A stretch of 64,000 bases of DNA from the NCBI GenBank assembly GCA_013112585.1, contig JABFGH010000019.1:29406-93405 (forward strand). Direction: 5' to 3'. The notes under the pieces are model-generated. The model made no database searches. It had not been told where the DNA came from and saw only the letters and a list, made by a program, of their open reading frames with translations. This stretch comes from Ignavibacteriota bacterium (GTDB lineage: Bacteria; Bacteroidota; Ignavibacteria; Ignavibacteriales; Melioribacteraceae). The translations under genes and the position numbers were made by a program. Of this stretch, positions 53,105 to 61,612 are shown one piece after another; the first letter of the stretch is position 1, and every line of letters starts with the position of its first letter.

Positions 53105-54979
53105 ATGCATATTAAAAAATTATTACTATTTCTGATTCTACTGATATTCATTACCTCGGTTAATGCACAATCAAAAAAACGAGATGAGATTGATGACAAG
53201 TACAAATGGGATTTATCGCATCTTTATCCAACCGTAAATGATTGGGAAACAGACTATGAAAAGGTGAGCAAATTCGTTGGAAGCATTGATGACTACAGAG
53301 GAAAACTTGGCGAAAATGCAGAGACATTTTACGAAGCAATGGATTTATACTTTAGCCTATTAAAGGATTATTACAAACTTGTTGTTTACTCAAATCGTTT
53401 AAGTGATGAAGATTTGGGGATCGCTCAGTTTCAGGAGCTCAGACAAATGAGCAGCAGTTTGGGTACAAAAATTTCAGAAGCAACATCTTTTATTGATCCA
53501 GAAATTTTAACTATTGATCAAACAAAAATTGACCAGTTCTTTGAAGAGAAGCCGGAACTGAAAGATTTCAAATTTTATGTTGAAGATATTCAAAGATTAA
53601 AACCGCACACACTATCTGATGCAGAAGAAAAAATACTTGCAAGCGCCGGAATGCTTACCGATGTAACAAGTAATGTTTATAACATTTTTAACAATGCCGA
53701 AAGAATAAATCCCACAATAACACTTTCTACGGGAGAAGAAGTAGAAGTTAATGCTGCCGGTTATTACATCCACCGCGCTTCGGAAGCGAGAGAAGACAGG
53801 AAGAAAATTTTTGAAGCTATGTTCAGCAATTACGGTAATTATGAAAATACATTAGGAGCGAACTTAGCCGGTAAAGTAAAAGGCGATTACTTTTTTGCGA
53901 AGAACAGAAAATATAATTCTTCACTTGAAGCTTCATTAAATGCTAATAACATTCCGGTTTCAGTATATCATAATTTAATTGAGCAAGTGAACAAAAACTT
54001 GCCGACCTTACACAGAGCGTTAGAGCTTAAAAGAAAAATGCTGGAAGTAGATACACTTCATTATTATGATCTATACACACCAATAGTTCAAAAAGTTAAT
54101 ATGAATTTTACTGTTGATGAAGCCCAAGAATTGCTGCTTGATGTATTAAAACCTTTGGGCGATGAATATGTTTCCACAGTTAACAATTCATTTAAAGAAA
54201 GATGGATTGATTACTATCCATCCGATGGAAAAAGAAGCGGCGCTTACTCATCCGGTGCAGCTTACGATGAGCACCCTTACATCCTGATGAATTACACAGA
54301 TGATTACGAATCAGTTTCAACTCTAGCTCATGAACTGGGGCATACAATGCACAGTTATTTTTCGAATAAAAATCAGCCGTTTGTAAATTCGGGTTATGCT
54401 ACTTACGTTGCAGAAATTGCATCAACACTAAATGAAAACTTGCTCAATAATTATATGATCGAAAAGGTAGATACCGATAAAGAAAGGCTTTATCTGCTCG
54501 GTTCATATCTTGAATTATTAAGGCAGACAATTTTCCGCCAAGTATCATTTGCTGAATTTGAATTAGCAATACACGAGAAGATTGAAAATGGCGAGCCTTT
54601 GACCGGGGAAAAAATGAGTGAAATATATGCAGACATTGTTAAGAAATATTATGGTCATGAAAAAGGCGTTTGCGTTGTTGATGATTACATAAAATATGAA
54701 TGGTCATACATTCCTCATTTTCTAAACTATACATATTATGTTTATCAGTATTCAACATCGCTGATTTATGCAACTGCATTTGCCGAAAAAATAATTAATG
54801 AAGGACAGCCCGCAGTCGATAAATACTATCACATACTTAAAGGCGGCGGGTCGGATTACCCAATTAATTTAATTGCAAAAGCCGGACTCGATCCTTTATC
54901 CAACGAAGCATTTAATTTAACAATGGATAAAATGAATAGAGTAATTGATCAAATGGAAAAAATAATCAGTAAAAAATAG
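53105..54979 (+). CDS. pepF: Oligoendopeptidase F, exported form
   Basis: 624 residues. N-terminal signal (LLLFLILLIFITSVNAQ), then M3-family helical fold with zinc site STLAHELGHTMHSYFS (HExxH) and the third ligand in the NENLLNNY region. An unusually exported version; most PepF proteins are cytosolic. Degrades peptides of about 7-17 residues. Confidence 0.93.
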   Translation: MHIKKLLLFLILLIFITSVNAQSKKRDEIDDKYKWDLSHLYPTVNDWETDYEKVSKFVGSIDDYRGKLGENAETFYEAMDLYFSLLKDYYKLVVYSNRLSDEDLGIAQFQELRQMSSSLGTKISEATSFIDPEILTIDQTKIDQFFEEKPELKDFKFYVEDIQRLKPHTLSDAEEKILASAGMLTDVTSNVYNIFNNAERINPTITLSTGEEVEVNAAGYYIHRASEAREDRKKIFEAMFSNYGNYENTLGANLAGKVKGDYFFAKNRKYNSSLEASLNANNIPVSVYHNLIEQVNKNLPTLHRALELKRKMLEVDTLHYYDLYTPIVQKVNMNFTVDEAQELLLDVLKPLGDEYVSTVNNSFKERWIDYYPSDGKRSGAYSSGAAYDEHPYILMNYTDDYESVSTLAHELGHTMHSYFSNKNQPFVNSGYATYVAEIASTLNENLLNNYMIEKVDTDKERLYLLGSYLELLRQTIFRQVSFAEFELAIHEKIENGEPLTGEKMSEIYADIVKKYYGHEKGVCVVDDYIKYEWSYIPHFLNYTYYVYQYSTSLIYATAFAEKIINEGQPAVDKYYHILKGGGSDYPINLIAKAGLDPLSNEAFNLTMDKMNRVIDQMEKIISKK

Positions 54980-55048
54980 AGTTTGTGAATAATCGCTTTA
55001 TGAACCCTGTTATTTTGAAAGTGTGTGAAAAGTTGAAGGTTATATTAA

Positions 55049-55112
55049 CCCACGATTTCAATCGTGGGGATGTGAGGAAAAACAAATAAATAATGTAACC
55101 GTTTCAACGGTT
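55049..55112. repeat. Two palindromic intergenic hairpins
   Basis: CCCACGATT/AATCGTGGG (55049-55068) and AACCGTT/AACGGTT (55097-55112), each with a 2-base loop. Similar hairpins are scattered through such genomes; no T-tract directly follows either. The space from 54980 to 55428 has no gene apart from these and the elements listed next. Confidence 0.65.
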
Positions 55113-55160
55113 TTAAATAGATTTCAGACGGTCATTTTTTTTGGGTTTTTATTTTTAAAC

Positions 55161-55190
55161 AAAAAAAAAGAGCCGACGGGCAATCGGCTC
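55161..55190 (-). terminator. Terminator for the leftward DUF3800 transcript
   Basis: On the minus strand: GAGCCGA, loop, TCGGCTC (7-bp stem) followed by nine T. Would end leftward transcription from the DUF3800 and DUF4175 genes. Confidence 0.8.
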
Positions 55191-55198
55191 TAAAATCA

Positions 55199-55234
55199 CG
55201 CTTTTGCAAGCGATTTTTCGAGACTGGCGTCTCG
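55199..55234. repeat. Two small hairpins next to the terminator
   Basis: CGCTT/AAGCG (55199-55212) followed by ATTTTT on the + strand, and CGAGAC/GTCTCG (55219-55234). May be part of the transcript tail or a weak rightward terminator. Confidence 0.5.
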
Positions 55235-55335
55235 CTTAGGGCAAAGGAGGGTTTAGAGGTAACACAAAAATAATTGGTTTTGATATAAAACACAATAGTT
55301 TCGAAAAATAATTTTTTAAGAATTGGGTTTTGTAA

Positions 55336-55364
55336 TTGACATATATCCAAAGATTGATTATAAT
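55336..55364 (+). promoter_or_regulatory. Perfect sigma-70-type consensus promoter
   Basis: TTGACA (55336-55341), exactly 17 bp, TATAAT (55359-55364). The predicted start, 6-7 nt downstream, falls at the first bases of the small RNA stem. The other promoters I found in this window use TATATTTG rather than TATAAT. Confidence 0.82.
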
Positions 55365-55367
55365 ACA

Positions 55368-55456
55368 AATGCTCGTGAAGGTGAACGTCGGCTCCATGCC
55401 GTGTGTTATAGGATTCGGTCCTAATAACCTAGCCTTGATCGAGCATTATTTTTTTT
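55368..55456 (+). ncRNA. Structured small RNA next to a DUF3800 gene (candidate DUF3800-type RNA)
   Basis: About 89 nt. An outer stem AATGCTCG/CGAGCATT (55368-55375 with 55440-55447), an inner AAGG/CCTT, hairpin CGGC-TCCAT-GCCG, and hairpin GTTAT-AGGA / TCCT-ATAAC around TTCGG. The outer stem is followed by eight T (55449-55456), so the closing stem doubles as terminator. A consensus promoter lies immediately upstream. It is antisense to the last 28 nt of the DUF3800 gene. RNA motifs near DUF3800 genes have been described (DUF3800-I to -XI, Weinberg et al. 2017); which class this is, if any, I cannot tell. Confidence 0.75.
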
Positions 55457-56243
55457 AAAGAAACTTTATTTCGATTAGAATAATACACCCCATATTTAGT
55501 GCTTCTTTTATCGTCTAAGTCGATAATCAACCTGTAATTATTTCTTAGTAGCTCAAAATACCTGTCTTCTTTTCTCTCAAACATTCTTTGTAGAGCCCAT
55601 AGGTAATAATCAATTATTTGCAGTCCAATCTCATCTTTTGGGGATGAAGAGATTATTTTTACTGGCTTATCCGATTTTTTATCATATTTCTTTTCAAAAT
55701 TTAGTTTTGCTTTTTCAATTGCCTCCGCCAAAGCATTTGTTCGATTCTTTTTGCCTCGCTTTGAAAAATAGATATTATTTGAATCAGCCTTATGTAATAG
55801 GTTTCTAAATAGTCGTTTGACTAAGTCATCATAAATATCATTTGCGCTGAGTTTCCTTCGCATAATTGAAAAGGTCTGCTTTGCTAGATTCGCTAAGACT
55901 GATTTTCTACGAATAACAACTTGAACTTTTACCGGATTTTCTACCAGCAATTTGAACACTTCCCGTCGTACTTCCGGTAAGTCGTCTTTTGCATGAAACA
56001 TTAATGCAGTTTTATTTGCATGAGTTTGCATCGAAGGAACATCTTTAAAATATGGGTCGGATAATAATTCATTTCTTAATTTATCGAGGACCTTTTAAAT
56101 ATTTCCAGTTCACTAATTTCAGCAACTCCAAGCATAAAAAAGTTGGAAACTCCCTCTGAGCCTAATATTATTTTTCCTCTTTTATTAAAAAGAGTCAAAT
56201 CACCGGCTTCATCTACAAAATAATTTTTTTCTTGTAAACCCAT
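55429..56243 (-). pseudogene. DUF3800 protein gene with one frameshift
   Basis: The gene starts ATG at 56243, directly after the DUF4175 stop (TGAATG). N-terminal part: MGLQEKNYFVDEAGDLTLF (the D-E-x-G of DUF3800, an RNase H-like fold), ending in ...EIFKRSSIN and stop. The rest is in the -1 frame (KVLDKLRNEL..., then MQTHANKTALMF to KIMLDQG). The switch lies at an A4 run near 56093; one extra A restores a ~271-residue protein. Either sequencing error, recent mutation, or decay. The long downstream part remains free of stops, so the break is recent or artefactual. Confidence 0.75.
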
Positions 56244-59200
56244 TCAATTATTAACCTGCTCCTTCTGCAGCAGCTCAAAATACTTACGTATCAATTCTTC
56301 ATAATCTTTTGAGTAACCTTCCCGTATAGCCTTCAGCAATTCATCACGTAGTTTTTCTCTTCCTTCTTCAGTGGAAAGGAGCAGCTCCGGCGGGGAGTCG
56401 AGATTAAAATTTGTTCCGGCAGTTGATTCACGTTTCTTCTTAAAATCCCGCTCGTTAATTGAACGCTGGGCATCGAGGAGTTTTGATAAAATTCTTTCCT
56501 GCGCTTGAATTAGATCATCATCAATTTTTTGGGTCTTCATTCCGGTTATAACTTCCTGCATTTCCTCAAGTATTTTTTCTAGATTGGAAGTCAGCTTTTT
56601 CGACTGACCCGATTCACGGCTTTCTTTATTCAACTGCTCAAGCGATTTTTGAATTAGCTGCTGCTCTTGCGCAAGTCTCTGCATTTGTGCCATCTGCTCC
56701 TGACTCATTCCCCCTTCCTGCATCATTTTAGTAAGCTGGTTCAATCCCATTTGCTGCTGCGACATCTGCTGCAATTGCTGCATCATCGACATCATTCCGC
56801 TGCCTTGTCCGCCCTGCATCATTTGATTCATCGCACCCTGAGTTAATGCCGCCGCTTCGTTCAATGCTTTCATTGCACCATTTTGCTTTTGAAAAGCCAG
56901 CGCTCCGTTCCGTCCCTGCATCGCGGAGATCGATTCACTCATCTCAGCCTGAGCTTTTCCCATTGCCTTTCCCATCTCGGGAGTAATGGCAAATGTTTTT
57001 TGGGAAAGAGCCGACATTTGCTGAAGTATCTTATTCAAGTTTCTTCGCAATTCATCCTGCTGCTGTGCCGATTCATTAAACTGAGGCGAGCTTGGACTTA
57101 AATCATTCGTTTCAGATTTTAATTTTTCCTGCTCTTTAGAAAGTGTTAGCAGGTTATCCAAAATTTTCATCATGTCATTCATAACCTGCATCTGGTTCAT
57201 CACCTGCATTGCGTTCTGCATCTGTTCCATCATCTCTTTCATGTTCTGCATGTTCTGCGACATCTGCTGCATGTTCTGCTGAGCCTGGTTTTTCTGCTGC
57301 TGTTGAAGCTGCTGTTTAGCCTGTTCAGATAATTGCTGGTTTTCCTGCTTGTTAAATTCCTCCATCATCTTATCAAGCTGGTCCTTCGGCATATCATCGA
57401 ACTCACTCATTTTTTCCTGCAGCTTTTCCATCTCCTTCTGCAGCTGATCCATTTTATCAGAAACTTCATCCTGCCGTTTGGATAACTCATCACGCTGCTG
57501 TTCATCAGATAAATCACTGTTCTCCGTTTTCTCTAAATTTTCTTCAATGCTTTCTGCAAGATCTTCTGTGCGCTTGTTCAACTCATCAACCTTCTGTTCA
57601 ATCTGTAAACGCTTTAGCAGATTGATTGTGCGTTCCAGACTTTTCTTAAAAGCATCCTCATTCATTTCAAGATTATCCAAAGCCTGTTGTGTTTCCTGCC
57701 GCGAGAGTTTTTCCATCATTTCCTGCATTTTCTTAAAAGCATCTAGCATACTTTCATTAGATAATTCATCCATCAACTCTTGAAGTTCCATATACTTTTC
57801 AAGCGTTTCTTCGGATAGCAGATTGTTGTCCTGTAAGTCGTTCTGCATTTTGGCGAGATTCTCTTGCACATCTTCAACTTTACTTTCAAGCTCTTTGAAC
57901 TTCTCTAACGCGTCTTCAATTTTTTCTTTTTCTTCGTAGGTAATTTCTTTGCTGTCCCGCTTCAATTCATTTTTAATATTTTCTAACTCTTCATTTAATT
58001 TTTGTGCTTCTTCCAATGCTTCCAATAATTCCATTTCAGAAGTCTTTTGAGTGTTTTCTGCTTCTGCAAAAATTTCATCGAGCGAAGGAACACGAACTGT
58101 GTAGATGTCCGTTTTAGTTGATTTAGGTCCGCTTACAATGTCATTATCAAAAATTTCGAGATAGTAAGAAACAACATCATCAGTTCCCAAATACATTTCT
58201 GCTAAATCCCAAACGTAGTAAACCTCTTCCTCAAGACCTTTCTTATTGAATGCAATTTGAATTTTAGAAAACTTAGTTTGAACTGACTCATATCTCGAAG
58301 CTGACAATCGGTAATTCAATACCAGTTTAGAAAACCCATAATCATCTGTAATTTTTGTGATGAGCGAAAGCCTGTCATCATCAGCAAGTTTTACATCGTT
58401 ATCGGGCGCAATCATATCTATCGTTGGGAACTCATCCTCATCAACAGAAATAGAATACTCGATCGGGAATTCATTTTTGATTCCCTCGTTATCCATGATT
58501 GAAATAAAATATTTGTCATCCTGAAATACACCAAAATTGCTGCTTGCTTTATTCTGTGCAACACTTAGATCAACATCCTTGCTTTGGTTGAAAATTATTT
58601 TTGCGGAATCTAATTGCTTTGATGCATCAAGTGCAATTGAAACGCGGCTTCCCTTTAATGTGCTTATGTTTCCGTTATCGCGCTGCACAATTTTTGGAAG
58701 TCTTGAATATGCCGGCGGACTGACCTCAACTTTAAATTCTGAAATGATCGGTCGATTGATAATTTCAATTTTGAAAATATCACTTTCAATTTTTTGAGCG
58801 GACGCAAAATACTCGAATGAATTTTTTACTGTACTGATTTTATGAGAGAAGAAACCGAGTGAATCAGCCGTTAATTTAATCGATTCAAAATCTGTTTGCT
58901 CCTCAGATTTAGTTTCGAGTTTAATTTGTGATGGCTTGTCGCCGGCAACACGAATTTTAATAAAAACATCTTCACCTTTGGTTAAGGTTTTATTCCCCGG
59001 TTCAACAAGAAAAGTAAATTTTGGCGGTTCAATAAATTCCTTGGAAAAATTTGCTAATCTAAATGCCGAGCTATTAAATCCCGGAATTGCTAAAATTAAA
59101 ATTATTACAAATATTGTTACAGCTAAAGCATTCAAAAAAAACTTTTTTAAAATAGAAGAATCAACAACCTCATCAAACCGAGTGCCCTTGGTTTTTTCAT

Positions 59201-59615
59201 AAACTACTTTGAATGCATTTTCTGTTAACTCTTCACTCGTATAAGAATTTTTATCTTCAATTAATTGAAGTGCATTTTTCAGGTCATCTTTCAAATGAGG
59301 AAAGTGATTCCCGACTGCAGTTGCTGTTTCGGGATAATTGATCTTTGTAAAAAGAGGAAAGTTTTTAAATAACGGAATTACTATCAGCAGCAAAGCTGAA
59401 ATTACAATAAAAGCTAAGAAAATAATTACAAATATTGTTCGTACATCAGAATTAAACCTGCCGGCAAATTCTACAAAATCAAAAAGAAAAAATAATAAGC
59501 CGGCAATTATGATAGTAATTGCTAAACCCTTTAGGGCATTGACAATATTGCGTTTTCTAATTACCGAACGCAGCTTGATTTCAATTTCATCTTTATATGT
59601 TTTTTCTATACTCAA
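56244..59615 (-). CDS. Large DUF4175 membrane/coiled-coil protein
   Basis: 1123 residues: two membrane helices at the N-terminus (NALKGLAITIIIAGLLFFLF, then IFVIIFLAFIVISALLLIVI), a third near residue 165-185, a beta-rich extracytoplasmic part, then about 500 residues of Gln/Met/Glu-rich coiled coil (residues about 510-1010). Matches the DUF4175 layout. It lies 12 nt downstream of the DUF4159 gene and the pair is co-transcribed. In related genomes these genes lie near MoxR/BatA-type operons; the function is not established. Confidence 0.82.
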   Translation of the reverse strand: MSIEKTYKDEIEIKLRSVIRKRNIVNALKGLAITIIIAGLLFFLFDFVEFAGRFNSDVRTIFVIIFLAFIVISALLLIVIPLFKNFPLFTKINYPETATAVGNHFPHLKDDLKNALQLIEDKNSYTSEELTENAFKVVYEKTKGTRFDEVVDSSILKKFFLNALAVTIFVIILILAIPGFNSSAFRLANFSKEFIEPPKFTFLVEPGNKTLTKGEDVFIKIRVAGDKPSQIKLETKSEEQTDFESIKLTADSLGFFSHKISTVKNSFEYFASAQKIESDIFKIEIINRPIISEFKVEVSPPAYSRLPKIVQRDNGNISTLKGSRVSIALDASKQLDSAKIIFNQSKDVDLSVAQNKASSNFGVFQDDKYFISIMDNEGIKNEFPIEYSISVDEDEFPTIDMIAPDNDVKLADDDRLSLITKITDDYGFSKLVLNYRLSASRYESVQTKFSKIQIAFNKKGLEEEVYYVWDLAEMYLGTDDVVSYYLEIFDNDIVSGPKSTKTDIYTVRVPSLDEIFAEAENTQKTSEMELLEALEEAQKLNEELENIKNELKRDSKEITYEEKEKIEDALEKFKELESKVEDVQENLAKMQNDLQDNNLLSEETLEKYMELQELMDELSNESMLDAFKKMQEMMEKLSRQETQQALDNLEMNEDAFKKSLERTINLLKRLQIEQKVDELNKRTEDLAESIEENLEKTENSDLSDEQQRDELSKRQDEVSDKMDQLQKEMEKLQEKMSEFDDMPKDQLDKMMEEFNKQENQQLSEQAKQQLQQQQKNQAQQNMQQMSQNMQNMKEMMEQMQNAMQVMNQMQVMNDMMKILDNLLTLSKEQEKLKSETNDLSPSSPQFNESAQQQDELRRNLNKILQQMSALSQKTFAITPEMGKAMGKAQAEMSESISAMQGRNGALAFQKQNGAMKALNEAAALTQGAMNQMMQGGQGSGMMSMMQQLQQMSQQQMGLNQLTKMMQEGGMSQEQMAQMQRLAQEQQLIQKSLEQLNKESRESGQSKKLTSNLEKILEEMQEVITGMKTQKIDDDLIQAQERILSKLLDAQRSINERDFKKKRESTAGTNFNLDSPPELLLSTEEGREKLRDELLKAIREGYSKDYEELIRKYFELLQKEQVNN

Positions 59616-59627
59616 TTTAACCGCTGC

Positions 59628-60281
59628 CTAATTTGTTAAAGCCCAAACAATAATGTTGGCGCCGAATTTTAATGCTTCTTCTCTTTTATTTTCAGGATTA
59701 TTATGCACACGTGCATCAGCCCATCCGTCACTTGGGTTGCTTTCATATGTGTAATAAACCGCTAATCTTTCACCGATAAAAATTCCAAATCCTTGCGGCG
59801 GTTTTTTATCATGCTCATGCGTTTTCGGTGGTCCGCTTTCAAAATCATACAGGCAATGATAAATACCATGATTAAATGGCAGTTCCACAAATTGTTTTTC
59901 CGGAAAAACTTTTTTCATTTCGCGGCGAACAGCCTTGTCTAAACTGTAATCATCATCAATGTAAAGAAACCCACCAAGCTCTAAATATTTTTTCAATCTC
60001 TTTGCTTCGGAATCGGAAAGCACAATATTCCCATGCCCGGTAATAAATAAAAATGGATATGAAAAAATATCGTTTGATGAAACATCAACAAATACATATT
60101 CCGGATTAACTTGAATGTTAGTATTCTCACGAACGAACTTAAGTAAATTTACTTCTGCCGATGGATCATTATACCAATCGCCGCCGCCGCTGAATTTGAG
60201 TCGGGCAATTTGAAATGAGCCTGCATCTTGTGCGGAAGCAATTGCTGTAAATAGTAAAATGTAAATTAGAATCTGTTTCAT
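59628..60281 (-). CDS. DUF4159 secreted protein
   Basis: 217 residues with a signal peptide (ILIYILLFTAIASAQ). Pattern: IARLKFSGGGDWYNDPSAEVNLL, FLFITGHGNIVLSD, LGGFLYIDDDYSLDK and FELPFNHGIYHCLYDF-like segment, typical of DUF4159 (glutamine-amidotransferase-like fold). Adjacent to DUF4175. Function unknown. Confidence 0.85.
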   Translation of the reverse strand: MKQILIYILLFTAIASAQDAGSFQIARLKFSGGGDWYNDPSAEVNLLKFVRENTNIQVNPEYVFVDVSSNDIFSYPFLFITGHGNIVLSDSEAKRLKKYLELGGFLYIDDDYSLDKAVRREMKKVFPEKQFVELPFNHGIYHCLYDFESGPPKTHEHDKKPPQGFGIFIGERLAVYYTYESNPSDGWADARVHNNPENKREEALKFGANIIVWALTN

Positions 60282-60342
60282 AGAAATAAGTTAAATAAAA
60301 TTGATTAAAATTAAACAACCAAAGAGGGTATCCGTTTCAATA

Positions 60343-61482
60343 TTAAATTATAATTTCAAAATTTAGTGACTTTAATATGCCAGCAATCGTTTCATCAAAT
60401 GGCTTAAGCTTAATCGAATAGTTTGAAAACTCTCGCCGCAGTTTATATTTCTTCCTTAATTCATCAAAATATTTTCCTCTTTCCTTTTGCGATAAATTTA
60501 ACGAGACTTTCAATTGCTTCGTGTCATTTTCAATTTGATAAATTTTTGTAAAAATACTGTTCAAAACACTTTCAACCGATTCATTTGTATTTGCTTCGAT
60601 AACCGAGTTTTCAACTTTAGGAAGAATCGGCTTCCAGGTCGGTTTTATCTTCAGAAACTTACAGAACTGATCATAAATTAATTTTGTACCGTTTACTTTT
60701 CCTTCCAAAGTATATCCCGCAACATGAGGTGAGGCAATATCAGTAAGCCCTAATAACTCATCATTTAAATTTGGTTCATCTTCCCATACATCCAAAATTG
60801 TAAATGGTTTTTGTTTTGATGTGAGAAATTTAGTCAGAACCAAATTATCAATTACCGGTCCGCGCGATGAGTTAATTAGAATCTCACAATTTTTAAGTCT
60901 ATCAATATTTGATGAATTGACTAAGTGGAAAGTTTTATCAATTCCTTCCAAATTTAATGGAGTGTGAAAAGTAACGATATCGCAAAACAATGCTTCATCT
61001 AATGATTTATATTCATCACTTCCGGTTTCTCTTTTTAGCGGCGGGTCATTTTTTACAACCGTCATACCAAGTATTTCTGCGGCTTCGGCAACGATTAAAC
61101 CAATGCTGCCCGCACCAATAACTCCGATTGTTTTACCCCTTAATTGAATATTGTTCTTAACAGCAGCAGACAGGATAGCAGTAAGAACATACTCTTTTAC
61201 CGCATTAGCGTTGCATCCTTTAGCATCCGCGAAAATTATTTTACTATCGCTTAAATATTCAGTATCAACATGGTCGGTGCCGATTGTGGCAGTACCTACA
61301 AATTTTATATCTGTTCCGCTAAGCAGTTTTTCATCAACATTTGTAATTGACCTGACAATTAGAGCATCTGAATCTTTAAGAATTGAATTGGTAATTTCTC
61401 TACCATTCAAGGAAATAACTTCTCCAAACTCTGAAAAAGCTTTAACCCCGAATTCTATATTTTCATCTACAATTATTTTCAT
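60343..61482 (-). CDS. pdxB: Erythronate-4-phosphate dehydrogenase-like 2-hydroxyacid dehydrogenase
   Basis: 379 residues. Rossmann motif GKTIGVIGAGSIGLIVAE, catalytic Arg in INSSRGPVID, Glu in VWEDEPN and His in IASPHVAGYTLEG. The KGCNANAVKEYVLTAI helix and the C-terminal extension of about 90 residues distinguish PdxB from other D-2-hydroxyacid dehydrogenases. Role: second step of pyridoxal phosphate synthesis via deoxyxylulose. Divergent from aspS. Confidence 0.88.
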   Translation of the reverse strand: MKIIVDENIEFGVKAFSEFGEVISLNGREITNSILKDSDALIVRSITNVDEKLLSGTDIKFVGTATIGTDHVDTEYLSDSKIIFADAKGCNANAVKEYVLTAILSAAVKNNIQLRGKTIGVIGAGSIGLIVAEAAEILGMTVVKNDPPLKRETGSDEYKSLDEALFCDIVTFHTPLNLEGIDKTFHLVNSSNIDRLKNCEILINSSRGPVIDNLVLTKFLTSKQKPFTILDVWEDEPNLNDELLGLTDIASPHVAGYTLEGKVNGTKLIYDQFCKFLKIKPTWKPILPKVENSVIEANTNESVESVLNSIFTKIYQIENDTKQLKVSLNLSQKERGKYFDELRKKYKLRREFSNYSIKLKPFDETIAGILKSLNFEIII

Positions 61483-61612
61483 TTTACTTCATTTTTGAAA
61501 GTTCAAAATAGCGAAAATAATTGTTCATTAAAAAAGAGCAATATTCGTAATTTGTTCAACGACATATATTTTTTTATTTTGCGTGCTAATTTTTTTACAA
61601 GGTGATATTATT

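Noticed and set aside
55132..55368. 78-residue minus-strand frame below the DUF3800 gene
   Set aside because: It passes through hairpins, a terminator and the promoter of the small RNA; no protein-like features.
56085..56100. Programmed frameshifting in the DUF3800 gene
   Set aside because: The bases at the switch (TTT AAA AGG) do not allow paired -1 re-pairing of both tRNAs, so an indel is more likely.
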